This document shows, one piece after another, positions 56,076 to 64,000 of a stretch of DNA of 64,000 nt. Positions within the stretch are counted from its first letter, which is position 1. Each line of letters starts with the position of its first letter. The position numbers and the translations under genes were made by a program. Location of the stretch: positions 995,501 to 1,059,500 of the forward strand of contig NZ_AP014627.1 of NCBI RefSeq assembly GCF_001547895.1. The letters run 5' to 3'. This stretch comes from Pseudomonas sp. Os17 (GTDB lineage: Bacteria > Pseudomonadota > Gammaproteobacteria > Pseudomonadales > Pseudomonadaceae). The notes beneath the pieces are model-generated. The model was not told where the DNA came from and ran no database searches. It worked only from the letters and a program-made list of their open reading frames with translations.

Positions 56076-58181
56076 CTACAGGTTGAGTGTCAGGCTGACG
56101 GTGAAGTTGCGCGGCTCGCCGGGCGTGACCCAGTAGTTGCTGTAGGAGCGCTCGTAGTACTTCTCGTCGAACAGGTTGTTCAGGTTCAGGCCCAGGGTCA
56201 GGTTGTCGCTGGCCTTGTAATGGGCCAGCAGGTCCAGGGTGCGATAGGCCGGCAGCTCGAAGCTGCCGCCGGCCTCGCCGGAGCGATCGCCGACGTAGGT
56301 CAGGGCGGCGCCGACGTCCGAGCCTTTGAATCGTCCGTCCTGGAACTCATAGACGCCCAGCAAGCTGCCACTGTGCTTGGCCACGCCGAGTATGCGACTG
56401 CCGGTCGGGATCGTCTGGTCGCCCTTGGTCACTTCGGCATCGATCAGCGCATAAGCACCAATCACCCGCACCGCGTCAGTCAACTGGCCGCTCACTTGCA
56501 TGTCCAAGCCCTGACTGCGGGCCTTGCCCACGGCTCGGCTGAAGTCGCTGCCGGGGTCCAGGGCCAGGACGTTTTCCTTGTCGATGCGGAAGGCGGCGAG
56601 GGTGGCGCTCAGACGCTCGTCGAACAGCTCGCTCTTGATCCCCACTTCATAACCGACCCCTTCCTCGGGCTTGAAGGTCTTGCCGGCCGCATCCAGCCCG
56701 TTGTTGGGCTTGAACGAGGTGGAGGCGTTGGCGAACAGGCCCACTTGCGGCGTCAGTTGATAGAGCAGGCCGGCACGCTGGGTCAGGGCGTCGTGGCTCT
56801 GGCGGCTGCGCTTGCCGTTGGTGTGGTCGTCGATCCGTTGTTCGAAGTGTTCAAGGCGGGCACCGAGCATGCCTCGCAGGCGATCGGTGAAGATAATCTG
56901 GTCCTGCAGGTTGAGGGCCTGGCTTTCGACATGCTCGAAAAAGTCCGTGCCGGAACGTTTGCCGTTGGGCTTGGCCTGGCCGTAGATCGGGTCGTAGATG
57001 TCGACAGCGTAGGCGCCGCCGGCGAGGGTGGTGACCCGCTCGTTCTTGCGGTAGTTCTCGTATTCGCTGCCGATCAGCAGTTCGTGCTGCCAACTGCCGA
57101 TGTCGAACAGGCCGCGCAGTTCCAGCTGGGTGATGCTGTCGTGCCAGTTGTTGTCGCGCTCGCGATAGCGCCGGTTGACGGTGTGCTGGTCGGCATTCAA
57201 CGGGCGGGTTTCCGAGGCGAAGCCCCACAACTTGCCTTCCTTGTAGTGGCTGGCCAGGCGCAGCTTCCAGCTGTCGTTGAGGTGATGTTCCAGGGCGGCC
57301 TGGAGCATGGTGTTGTGGTTGTCGATGTTGCCGTCGCTGGGTTCGCCGAGGAAGGTCGAGCGCGAGACGCCGCTCCAGCGGTTGTTGGGGGCGACGATGC
57401 CGCGGTCGAAGGTCGAGCTGTGGCGCACGAATTCGCTTTCCACCAGCAGGTTGGTGTCCGGGTTCAACTGCCAGCTGAAGGAGGGGGCGACGAACACCCG
57501 GCGACTGTCGACGTGGTCGCGAAAGCTGTGGTTGTCCTCCACCGCCAGGTTGACCCGGGACAGCAGGTCGCCCTCGGCATCCAGCGGGGTGTTGAGGTCC
57601 AGGGCGGTGCGGTAGCGGTCCCAGCTGCCGGCACTGGTCTGCAGGGTGGTGAAGGCTTCGGGCTGGGGTTTCTTGGTCACGATGTTCACCGTGCCGCCGG
57701 GGTCGCCACGGCCATAGAGGCTGGCGGCCGGGCCCTTGAGCACTTCGATGCGCTCGATGTTGGCGGCGTCCGGGGTGCTGGGGTAACCGCGGTTGGCGCT
57801 GAAGCCGTCCTTGTAGAATTCCGAGGTGGTGAAGCCGCGCACGCTGTATTCATACAGGGTCAGACCGCCGAAGTTGTTCTGCTTGGCGACTCCGCCGGCA
57901 AACTCCAGGGCGCGTTCGACATTGTGGCTGCCCAGGTCCTTGAGCACGCTGGCGGGGATCACGCTGACGGACTGCGGGATATCGCGGATTGCCGTATCGG
58001 TCTTGGTGGCACTGGCCGAGCGGGTGGCCCGGTAGCCCTTGACCGGACCGGTGGCGGACTCGTACTCGGTGCTGATGCGGGTGGTTTCCAGCTCCAGGGT
58101 TTGCGGTTCTTCGGCGAGCAGGGGGTCGGCCAGCAGGCCGAGTGCCAGACCGGCCAGGGGGAGGATTTTTCGGGAGGTCAT
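56076..58181 (-). CDS. TonB-dependent siderophore or metal receptor
   Basis: Encodes 701 residues: a signal peptide (MTSRKILPLAGLALGLLADPLLA), a plug domain with DIPQSVSVIPASVLKDL and IERIEVLKGPAASLYGRGDPGG, and a 22-strand barrel ending NNLFDEKYYERSYSNYWVTPGEPRNFTVSLTLNL-like sequence. No extra N-terminal signalling domain is seen, so it is a simple transducer, typical of the siderophore-receptor subfamily (TIGR01783-like). The start at 58181 gives the signal peptide. The substrate is unknown. A partial Fur-like element lies upstream. With the DUF4198 gene it forms a two-gene insertion between hisC and algW compared with PAO1 as I recall it. Confidence 0.87.
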   Translation of the reverse strand: MTSRKILPLAGLALGLLADPLLAEEPQTLELETTRISTEYESATGPVKGYRATRSASATKTDTAIRDIPQSVSVIPASVLKDLGSHNVERALEFAGGVAKQNNFGGLTLYEYSVRGFTTSEFYKDGFSANRGYPSTPDAANIERIEVLKGPAASLYGRGDPGGTVNIVTKKPQPEAFTTLQTSAGSWDRYRTALDLNTPLDAEGDLLSRVNLAVEDNHSFRDHVDSRRVFVAPSFSWQLNPDTNLLVESEFVRHSSTFDRGIVAPNNRWSGVSRSTFLGEPSDGNIDNHNTMLQAALEHHLNDSWKLRLASHYKEGKLWGFASETRPLNADQHTVNRRYRERDNNWHDSITQLELRGLFDIGSWQHELLIGSEYENYRKNERVTTLAGGAYAVDIYDPIYGQAKPNGKRSGTDFFEHVESQALNLQDQIIFTDRLRGMLGARLEHFEQRIDDHTNGKRSRQSHDALTQRAGLLYQLTPQVGLFANASTSFKPNNGLDAAGKTFKPEEGVGYEVGIKSELFDERLSATLAAFRIDKENVLALDPGSDFSRAVGKARSQGLDMQVSGQLTDAVRVIGAYALIDAEVTKGDQTIPTGSRILGVAKHSGSLLGVYEFQDGRFKGSDVGAALTYVGDRSGEAGGSFELPAYRTLDLLAHYKASDNLTLGLNLNNLFDEKYYERSYSNYWVTPGEPRNFTVSLTLNL

Positions 58182-58220
58182 GGGGCTGTTCCAATAGCAG
58201 TATTGAAACAATATAACATG

Positions 58221-58241
58221 ACTAATGAGAATGTATGCTGT
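58221..58241 (-). promoter_or_regulatory. Possible Fur site upstream of the TonB receptor gene
   Basis: ACTAATGAGAATGTATGCTG resembles one and a half units of a Fur box (TAATGAGAAT). It is about 42 bases upstream of the receptor ATG. The match is partial, so this is tentative. Confidence 0.4.
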
Positions 58242-58266
58242 TAGCCCGGCATTGCCGGGCCCAGCT

Positions 58267-59421
58267 TTAGTCTTCTTCCTTGACCGGTGCGGGTGGCGGA
58301 CGCAGGCCGATTTCCGCCGTCAGCTTGAGTTCCTTGCCATTGCGCATCACCAGGATGGCGACTTTTTCCATCGGCTTGATGCGCGCCACCTGATTCATCG
58401 AGCGGCGGCCGTCGCCGGCCGGCTCGCCGTCGATGCTGAGGATCACGTCACCCAGTTGCATGCCGGCTTTCTGTGCCGGGCCATCGCGGAAGATCCCCGC
58501 CACCACGATCCCGGGACGTCCGGCCAGGCCGAAGGACTCCGCCAGCTCCTGAGTCAGCGGTTGCACTTCGATTCCCAGCCAGCCACGGATGACCTGGCCG
58601 TGTTCGATGATCGACTTCATCACTTCCATGGCCAGCTTGATCGGAATGGCGAAGCCGATGCCCTGGGAGCCGCCGGACTTGGAGAAGATCGCGGTGTTGA
58701 TCCCGGTCAGGTTGCCATTGGCGTCCACCAGGGCGCCGCCGGAGTTGCCCGGGTTGATCGCGGCGTCGGTCTGGATGAAATCTTCGTAGTTGTTTAGGCC
58801 CAGCTGGTTGCGTCCGGTGGCGCTGATGATGCCCATGGTCACGGTCTGGCCGACCCCGAACGGGTTGCCGATGGCCAGGGCGACGTCGCCGACGCGGACG
58901 TTTTCCGAGCGGCCGACGGTGATCGAAGGCAGGTTCTTCAGGTCGATCTTGAGCACCGCCAGATCGGTTTCCGGATCGCTGCCGATGACCCGGGCCAGGG
59001 TTTCCCGCCCATCCTTGAGCGCCACCACGATCTGTTCGGCGCCGGAGGTCACGTGGTTGTTGGTCAGCAGGTAACCTTCGGGGCTCATGATCACCCCGGA
59101 ACCCAGGCTCGACTCCATGCGCTGCTGCTTGGGCAGGTTGTCGCCGAAGAAGCGGCGGAACTGCGGGTCTTCAAACAGTGGGTGGGCCGGTTTGTTGATG
59201 ACCTTGGTGGTGTACAGGTTGACCACCGCAGGCGCGGCAATCAGCACCGCATCGGCATAGGACACCGGTCCCTGCCGGGTGCTGGTGGTTTGAGGCGCTT
59301 GTTGCAGGTTGACGTCCAGGCTGGGCAGGCCGACCCACTGGGGGTAGCGCTGAATAATCAGCAACGCGATGAGCACGCCGGCCAGAAGCGGCCAGCCAAA
59401 AAAACGCAGAGCCTTGAGCAT
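58267..59421 (-). CDS. algW: Periplasmic site-1 protease AlgW (DegS family)
   Basis: Encodes 384 residues: an N-terminal membrane anchor (FFGWPLLAGVLIALLIIQRY), a trypsin-like domain with catalytic His 123 (TNNHVTSG), Asp 153 (DPETDLAVLKID) and Ser 227 (NPGNSGGAL), and one PDZ domain (residues about 285-370). It senses misfolded outer-membrane proteins and starts cleavage of MucA, freeing AlgU for alginate and envelope stress. These residue numbers match the known AlgW triad. It is divergent from the Nif3-like gene. Confidence 0.96.
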   Translation of the reverse strand: MLKALRFFGWPLLAGVLIALLIIQRYPQWVGLPSLDVNLQQAPQTTSTRQGPVSYADAVLIAAPAVVNLYTTKVINKPAHPLFEDPQFRRFFGDNLPKQQRMESSLGSGVIMSPEGYLLTNNHVTSGAEQIVVALKDGRETLARVIGSDPETDLAVLKIDLKNLPSITVGRSENVRVGDVALAIGNPFGVGQTVTMGIISATGRNQLGLNNYEDFIQTDAAINPGNSGGALVDANGNLTGINTAIFSKSGGSQGIGFAIPIKLAMEVMKSIIEHGQVIRGWLGIEVQPLTQELAESFGLAGRPGIVVAGIFRDGPAQKAGMQLGDVILSIDGEPAGDGRRSMNQVARIKPMEKVAILVMRNGKELKLTAEIGLRPPPAPVKEED

Positions 59422-59523
59422 TGAGCAAGTCCTGGGTGGTTACGAAGGGCTGCGCACGGCCCATAATGTCGCGCATTATACGAGGCCGCGCGCGCCTCTG
59501 AACGGGATATTTAGGAGTCTTTT

Positions 59524-60282
59524 ATGGCCGTTGCCCTGAGCACATTGGTGGAAGAAGCGGACCGTTATCTGGGCAGTTCACGCATTGCCGACTACTGCCC
59601 CAATGGCCTGCAGGTCGAAGGGCGCCCGCAGGTGATGCGTATCGTCAGTGGCGTGACCGCCAGCCAGGCCTTGCTGGACGCCGCCGTGGAGGCCAAGGCC
59701 GATCTGGTGCTGGTGCATCACGGCTACTTCTGGAAAGGCGAGAACCCCTGCATCACCGGCATGAAGCAGCGTAGGTTGAAAACCCTGCTCAAGCACGACA
59801 TCAGCCTGTTGGCCTATCACCTGCCCCTGGACCTGCACCCCGAGGTGGGCAACAACGTGCAGTTGGCCCGGCAGTTGGATATCACCGTGGAAGGCCCATT
59901 GGACCCGGAGAACCCCAAGGTCGTCGGTCTGGTCGGTTCCCTGGGCGAACCCATGACGGCGCGGGACTTTGCCCGGCGGGTGCAGGAAGCGATGGGCCGT
60001 GAACCGCTGCTGATCGAAGGCAGCGAAATGATCCGCCGGGTCGGCTGGTGCACCGGGGGTGGCCAGGGCTACATCGATCAGGCGGTGCAGGCCGGCGTCG
60101 ACCTGTACCTGAGCGGCGAGGCCTCGGAGCAGACCTTCCACAGTGCCCGGGAAAACGACATCAGCTTCATCGCCGCCGGCCACCACGCCACCGAGCGTTA
60201 CGGCGTCCAGGCCCTGGGCGACTATCTGGCCCGGCGCTTTGCCCTGGAGCACCTGTTCATCGACTGCCCCAACCCGATCTAA
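59524..60282 (+). CDS. Nif3-like dinuclear metal-centre protein (YbgI family)
   Basis: Encodes 252 residues. Metal-ligand motifs are LVLVHHGYFWKGENP near residue 64 and the C-terminal AAGHHATERYGVQALG; DYCPNGLQVEG at the start is also typical. Nif3 proteins are hexameric with a two-metal site; proposed functions include GTP cyclohydrolase type 1b-like activity, but the Pseudomonas role is open. It sits between algW and cysD, as in P. aeruginosa. Confidence 0.92.
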   Translation: MAVALSTLVEEADRYLGSSRIADYCPNGLQVEGRPQVMRIVSGVTASQALLDAAVEAKADLVLVHHGYFWKGENPCITGMKQRRLKTLLKHDISLLAYHLPLDLHPEVGNNVQLARQLDITVEGPLDPENPKVVGLVGSLGEPMTARDFARRVQEAMGREPLLIEGSEMIRRVGWCTGGGQGYIDQAVQAGVDLYLSGEASEQTFHSARENDISFIAAGHHATERYGVQALGDYLARRFALEHLFIDCPNPI

Positions 60283-60293
60283 CCCCTGCATGG

Positions 60294-60332
60294 GCCGCCC
60301 GGGCAGGCGATTTAGCTGCCTAACCGGGCGGC
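60294..60332 (+). terminator. GC-rich inverted repeat after the Nif3-like gene
   Basis: GCCGCCCGGGCAGG pairs with CTGCCTAACCGGGCGGC around a short loop. No clear U-run follows (ATATTCATATATCG), so termination may be partial; the A/T-rich stretch next to it probably holds the cysD promoter. Confidence 0.5.
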
Positions 60333-60450
60333 ATATTCATATATCGTTTCGTTCTAGTTGGCTCCCTGATTAGAAGCAGGTCGCTGTGCTAGCATGCCCC
60401 GCTCGAACACGGCCCGATGGCCGTCCATAAGAAAGCTTTCGTGAGTAGCC

Positions 60451-61368
60451 ATGGTCGACAAACTGACGCATCTGAAACAGCTGGAGGCGGAAAGCATCCA
60501 CATCATCCGCGAGGTGGCCGCCGAGTTCGACAACCCGGTGATGCTGTACTCCATCGGTAAAGACTCCGCCGTGATGTTGCATCTGGCCCGCAAGGCGTTC
60601 TTCCCCGGCAAGCTGCCGTTCCCGGTGATGCACGTCGATACCCAGTGGAAATTCCAGGAAATGTACAAGTTCCGCGACCGCATGGTCGAAGAACTGGGCC
60701 TGGACCTGATCACCCACGTCAACCCGGATGGCGTGGCCCAGGGCATCAATCCGTTCACCCACGGCAGTGCCAAGCACACCGACATCATGAAGACCGAGGG
60801 CCTCAAGCAGGCCCTGGACAAATACGGTTTCGACGCCGCGTTCGGCGGTGCCCGCCGCGATGAAGAGAAGTCCCGCGCCAAGGAGCGCGTCTACTCGTTC
60901 CGCGACAGCAAGCACCGCTGGGACCCGAAGAACCAGCGTCCCGAGCTGTGGAACGTCTACAACGGCAAGGTCAACAAGGGCGAGTCGATCCGCGTGTTCC
61001 CGCTGTCCAACTGGACCGAGCTGGACATCTGGCAGTACATCTACCTGGAAGGCATCCCGATCGTGCCGCTGTACTTCGCCGCCGAGCGTGAAGTGATCGA
61101 GAAGAACGGCACCCTGATCATGATCGATGACGAGCGCATCCTCGAGCATCTGTCCGATGAAGAGAAAGCCCGCATCGTCAAGAAGAAAGTGCGTTTCCGT
61201 ACCCTTGGCTGCTACCCGTTGACGGGCGCGGTGGAGTCCGAGGCCGAGAGCCTGACGGACATCATCCAGGAAATGCTCCTGACGCGAACTTCCGAGCGCC
61301 AGGGCCGGGTCATCGACCACGATGGCGCCGGCTCGATGGAAGACAAGAAACGTCAAGGTTATTTCTAA
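60451..61368 (+). CDS. cysD: Sulfate adenylyltransferase subunit 2 CysD
   Basis: Encodes 305 residues of the PP-loop ATP pyrophosphatase family: [18 protein letters not shown] near residue 35, [15 protein letters not shown] and [21 protein letters not shown]. With CysN it makes adenosine phosphosulfate from sulfate and ATP. It is 9 bases upstream of cysNC. The A/T-rich stretch at about 60331-60355 upstream is where a CysB-controlled promoter would be expected. Confidence 0.96.
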   Translation: MVDKLTHLKQLEAESIHIIREVAAEFDNPVMLYSIGKDSAVMLHLARKAFFPGKLPFPVMHVDTQWKFQEMYKFRDRMVEELGLDLITHVNPDGVAQGINPFTHGSAKHTDIMKTEGLKQALDKYGFDAAFGGARRDEEKSRAKERVYSFRDSKHRWDPKNQRPELWNVYNGKVNKGESIRVFPLSNWTELDIWQYIYLEGIPIVPLYFAAEREVIEKNGTLIMIDDERILEHLSDEEKARIVKKKVRFRTLGCYPLTGAVESEAESLTDIIQEMLLTRTSERQGRVIDHDGAGSMEDKKRQGYF

Positions 61369-61377
61369 GGGGCTGTC

Positions 61378-63276
61378 ATGTCGCATCAATCTGATTTGAT
61401 CAGCGAGGACATCCTCGCGTACCTGGGCCAGCACGAACGCAAAGAGCTGCTGCGCTTTCTCACCTGCGGCAACGTCGACGACGGCAAGAGCACCCTGATC
61501 GGGCGCCTGCTGCACGACTCGAAGATGATCTACGAAGACCATCTGGAAGCCATCACCCGGGATTCGAAGAAGGTCGGCACCACCGGTGACGACATCGACC
61601 TGGCGTTGCTGGTCGATGGCCTGCAGGCCGAGCGCGAGCAGGGCATCACCATCGATGTCGCCTATCGCTATTTCTCCACCGCCAAACGCAAGTTCATCAT
61701 CGCCGACACCCCAGGCCATGAGCAGTACACCCGTAACATGGCCACCGGTGCTTCCACCTGTGACCTGGCGATCATCCTGGTGGATGCCCGCTACGGTGTG
61801 CAGACCCAGACCCGTCGTCACAGCTTCATCGCCTCGCTGCTGGGCATCAAGCACATCGTCGTCGCCATCAACAAGATGGACCTCAAGAACTTCGATGAAG
61901 GCGTGTTCGAGTCGATCAAGGCCGACTACCTGAAGTTTGCCCAGGGCCTGAAGTTGCAGCCCACCAGCCTGCACTTCGTGCCGATGTCGGCGCTCAAGGG
62001 CGACAACGTGGTGAACAAGAGCGAGCGTTCGCCCTGGTACACCGGGCAGTCGCTGATGGAAATCCTCGAAACCGTGGAAGTGGCCGGTGACCGCAACTTC
62101 ACCGACCTGCGTTTCCCGGTGCAATACGTCAACCGTCCGAACCTGAACTTCCGTGGTTTTGCCGGCACCCTGGCCAGCGGCATCGTGCACAAGGGTGACG
62201 AAGTCGTGGTGCTGCCGTCGGGCAAGAGCAGCCGGGTCAAGTCCATCGTCACCTTCGAGGGCGAGCTGGAGCAGGCCGGTCCTGGCCAGGCCGTGACCCT
62301 GACCATGGAAGACGAGATCGACATCTCCCGCGGCGACCTGCTGGTGCATGCCGACAACGTGCCGCCGGTCACCGACAGCTTCGAAGCCATGCTGGTGTGG
62401 ATGGCCGAAGAGCCGATGCTGCCGGGCAAGAAATACGACATCAAGCGTGCGACCAGCTACGTGCCGGGCTCGATCGCCAGCATCAACCACAAGGTGGATG
62501 TGAACACCCTGGAAGAGGGCGCGGCCAGCGCGCTGCAACTGAACGAGATCGGCAAGGTCAAGATCAGCCTCGATGCACCGATCGCCCTGGATGGCTACGA
62601 AAGCAACCGCACCACCGGCGCTTTCATCGTCATCGACCGCTTGACCAACGGCACCGTCGGCGCCGGCATGATCATCGCCCAGCCGGTGGCCCATGGCAGC
62701 GCCACCCACCATGGCAAGCTGGCTCATGTGGCCACCGAAGAGCGTGCCCAGCGCTTCGGCCAGCAACCGGCCACCGTGCTGTTCAGCGGCCTGTCGGGCG
62801 CCGGCAAGAGCACCCTGGCCTACGCCGTGGAGCGCAAGCTGTTCGATATGGGCCGTGCGGTGTACGTGCTCGATGGCCAGAACCTGCGGCACGACCTGAA
62901 CAAGGGCCTGCCCCAGGACCGTGCCGGGCGGACCGAGAACTGGCGCCGTGCGGCCCACGTCGCCCGTCAGTTCAACGAAGCCGGCCTGCTGACCCTGGCC
63001 GCGTTCGTGGCACCGAGTGCCGAAGGGCGCGAGCAGGCCAAGGACCTGATCGGCAAGGAGCGTCTGCTGACGGTGTATGTCCAGGCATCGCCTGCGGTGT
63101 GCGCCGAGCGTGATCCGCAAGGCCTGTACGCGGCGGGTGGGGATAACATCCCGGGCGAATCCTTCCCTTACGACGTGCCGCTCAATGCCGATCTGGTGAT
63201 CGACACCCAGGCGCTGTCGGTGGAAGAGAGCGTCAAGCAGGTGCTGGACCTGCTGCGCAGCCGCGGCGCGATCTAA
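61378..63276 (+). CDS. cysN: Bifunctional sulfate adenylyltransferase subunit 1 / APS kinase CysNC
   Basis: Encodes 632 residues. The N-terminal 440 or so residues are CysN, a GTPase with [19 protein letters not shown] (G1), DTPGHEQYT (G3) and NKMD (G4). The C-terminal about 190 residues are APS kinase CysC with the P-loop [17 protein letters not shown] and the LRHDLNKGL region. The fusion links GTP-driven APS formation to PAPS formation. It is the usual form in Pseudomonas. It is followed by a terminator. Confidence 0.95.
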   Translation: MSHQSDLISEDILAYLGQHERKELLRFLTCGNVDDGKSTLIGRLLHDSKMIYEDHLEAITRDSKKVGTTGDDIDLALLVDGLQAEREQGITIDVAYRYFSTAKRKFIIADTPGHEQYTRNMATGASTCDLAIILVDARYGVQTQTRRHSFIASLLGIKHIVVAINKMDLKNFDEGVFESIKADYLKFAQGLKLQPTSLHFVPMSALKGDNVVNKSERSPWYTGQSLMEILETVEVAGDRNFTDLRFPVQYVNRPNLNFRGFAGTLASGIVHKGDEVVVLPSGKSSRVKSIVTFEGELEQAGPGQAVTLTMEDEIDISRGDLLVHADNVPPVTDSFEAMLVWMAEEPMLPGKKYDIKRATSYVPGSIASINHKVDVNTLEEGAASALQLNEIGKVKISLDAPIALDGYESNRTTGAFIVIDRLTNGTVGAGMIIAQPVAHGSATHHGKLAHVATEERAQRFGQQPATVLFSGLSGAGKSTLAYAVERKLFDMGRAVYVLDGQNLRHDLNKGLPQDRAGRTENWRRAAHVARQFNEAGLLTLAAFVAPSAEGREQAKDLIGKERLLTVYVQASPAVCAERDPQGLYAAGGDNIPGESFPYDVPLNADLVIDTQALSVEESVKQVLDLLRSRGAI

Positions 63277-63285
63277 GCCGTAGCC

Positions 63286-63323
63286 AAAAGCCCGCAGTCG
63301 AGTGATCGGCTGCGGGCTTTTTT
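63286..63323 (+). terminator. Rho-independent terminator after cysNC
   Basis: AAAAGCCCGCAG and CTGCGGGCTTTTTT form a strong stem with a run of six T, 10 bases after the cysNC stop. The facing A-run also allows function for the opposing gene. Confidence 0.93.
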
Positions 63324-63366
63324 GTGCGCTTGAATTAGCCTTCCCCGGCCAGGACGGTACAGCTCC

Positions 63367-63392
63367 GTAGGAGCTGGCTTGCCAGCGAAGAG
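63367..63392. repeat. Single REP element
   Basis: CGTAGGAGCTGGCTTGCCAGCGAAG is one REP unit with an imperfect inner palindrome, of the same family as at 17130 and 35941. It sits just beyond the end of the converging acyltransferase gene. Confidence 0.7.
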
Positions 63393-63396
63393 GCCC

Positions 63397-64000
63397 TCAG
63401 GGTTTTGCCGGATACTCTCGATGCAGCACTTCCAGCAGCGCATCCTTGGCCAGCCACTGCTGGTTGATCCAGCCCTGGAATTCCTGGCGATAGGCCGTGT
63501 CCTGTTCGTAGTTCTTGCCAATGAACTGCGGCGGAATCCGTACCTCTTCAAAGCGCACCACCACATCCTTGACCCTGCCGCACAACAGGTCCCAGAAACC
63601 GGGCCGGCCAGCGGGGTAGTGCAGGGTCACATCGATGATCGATTGCAGTTGCTCGCCCATGGCGTCCAACACAAAGGCGATACCACCGGCCTTGGGCTTG
63701 AGCAGGTAGCGAAACGGTGATTGCTGCTGGGCGTGCTTGGCGTCGGTAAAGCGCGTGCCTTCGACGAAGTTGAAGATGCCCACCGGGTTGTTGCGAAACT
63801 TCGCGCAGGTCTTGCGGGTGGTTTCCAGGTCCTTGCCTTTCTTCTCCGGATGCTTTTCCAGGTAGGCCTTGGAGTAGCGCTTCATGAACGGGAAGCCCAG
63901 AGCCCACCAGGCGAGGCCAATCACCGGCACCCAGATCAACTCCTGCTTGAGGAAGAACTTCAACGGGCGAATGCGCCGGTTGAACACGTACTGCAGGACC
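63397..64000 (-). CDS. 1-acylglycerol-3-phosphate acyltransferase-like protein, 5' end outside the window
   Basis: The visible 201 residues lack the N terminus: the frame is open to the window edge (VLQYVFNRRIRPLKFFLKQEL). FFLKQELIWVPVIGLAWWALGFPFMKRYSK and the acyltransferase block VGIFNFVEGTRFTD are typical of YihG-type PlsC acyltransferases. The HX4D motif must be beyond the edge. The family transfers acyl groups to lysophosphatidic acid or related lipids at the inner membrane. A GTG at 63987 is internal, not a real start. Confidence 0.85.
   Translation of the reverse strand, partial: VLQYVFNRRIRPLKFFLKQELIWVPVIGLAWWALGFPFMKRYSKAYLEKHPEKKGKDLETTRKTCAKFRNNPVGIFNFVEGTRFTDAKHAQQQSPFRYLLKPKAGGIAFVLDAMGEQLQSIIDVTLHYPAGRPGFWDLLCGRVKDVVVRFEEVRIPPQFIGKNYEQDTAYRQEFQGWINQQWLAKDALLEVLHREYPAKP

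Noticed and set aside
56058..58244. A 728-codon plus-strand open frame opposite the TonB receptor
   Set aside because: Val/Gly/Ala-rich shadow of the receptor gene; no domain.
60370..63120. A 916-codon minus-strand open frame opposite cysD and cysNC
   Set aside because: Antisense to two core genes with clear motifs; no ribosome site or domain seen.

Overview
The window is chromosomal DNA from a fluorescent Pseudomonas, most like the P. fluorescens / protegens / chlororaphis group. I base this on high GC, Pseudomonas-type Shine-Dalgarno sites, P. fluorescens-style REP elements, and gene order that closely follows the P. aeruginosa PAO1 block from dppB through roxRS, gatCAB, mreBCD, fagA-sodA, rpoN, lpt/kds, mla, murA and hisGDC to algW and cysDN, as I recall it. 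No tRNA, rRNA, CRISPR array, insertion sequence or prophage was seen. It is mostly core genome with a few accessory insertions.

Layout. 1-9.3 kb: a peptide-uptake locus on the minus strand (dppC start, dppB, three DppA-like binding proteins, an OpdP-type porin, and the PsdR-type repressor beyond an 800-base gene-free leader). 9.5-14.1 kb: SIMPL-domain protein, the RoxSR redox two-component pair and an SbmA/YddA-like ABC protein. 14.1-16.1 kb: a two-gene minus-strand unit (phospholipase C-like protein plus a 63-residue protein) behind a perfect LexA box. 16.2-19.1 kb: AEC transporter, carboxymuconolactone decarboxylase-like protein, CaCA antiporter and small RlpA-like lipoprotein. 19.2-22.5 kb: gatC-gatA-gatB, with gatA interrupted by a 2-base insertion. 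22.7-35.9 kb: mreBCD, maf, rng, yhdP, nitrilase, tldD, darP and pmbA. 36.0-39.9 kb: the Fur-controlled fagA-fumC-orfX-sodA operon and a ZIP transporter. 39.9-47.0 kb: kdsD-kdsC-lptC-lptA-lptB-rpoN-hpf-ptsN-rapZ-ptsO on the minus strand. 47.2-50.6 kb: mlaFEDCB and ibaG. 50.7-55.2 kb: murA, hisG, hisD, hisC. 55.3-58.2 kb: an accessory TonB receptor plus DUF4198 pair, absent from this place in PAO1 as I recall it. 58.3-64 kb: algW, a Nif3-family gene, cysD, fused cysNC and a truncated acyltransferase.

Themes. Envelope building dominates: cell shape (mreBCD), LPS Kdo synthesis and transport (kds/lpt), phospholipid retrograde transport (mla), peptidoglycan precursor (murA) and envelope stress (algW). 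Metal and redox control recurs (Fur operon, Mn-SOD, RoxSR, TonB receptor).

Most notable observations: two genes (mreC and the CaCA antiporter) appear to start at AUU codons with well placed ribosome sites; an SOS-type operator precedes the phospholipase C-like gene and its small partner; gatA carries a CA-dinucleotide duplication that breaks a gene expected to be essential; and the dpp leader holds a 20-base-period direct repeat upstream of duplicated binding-protein genes.
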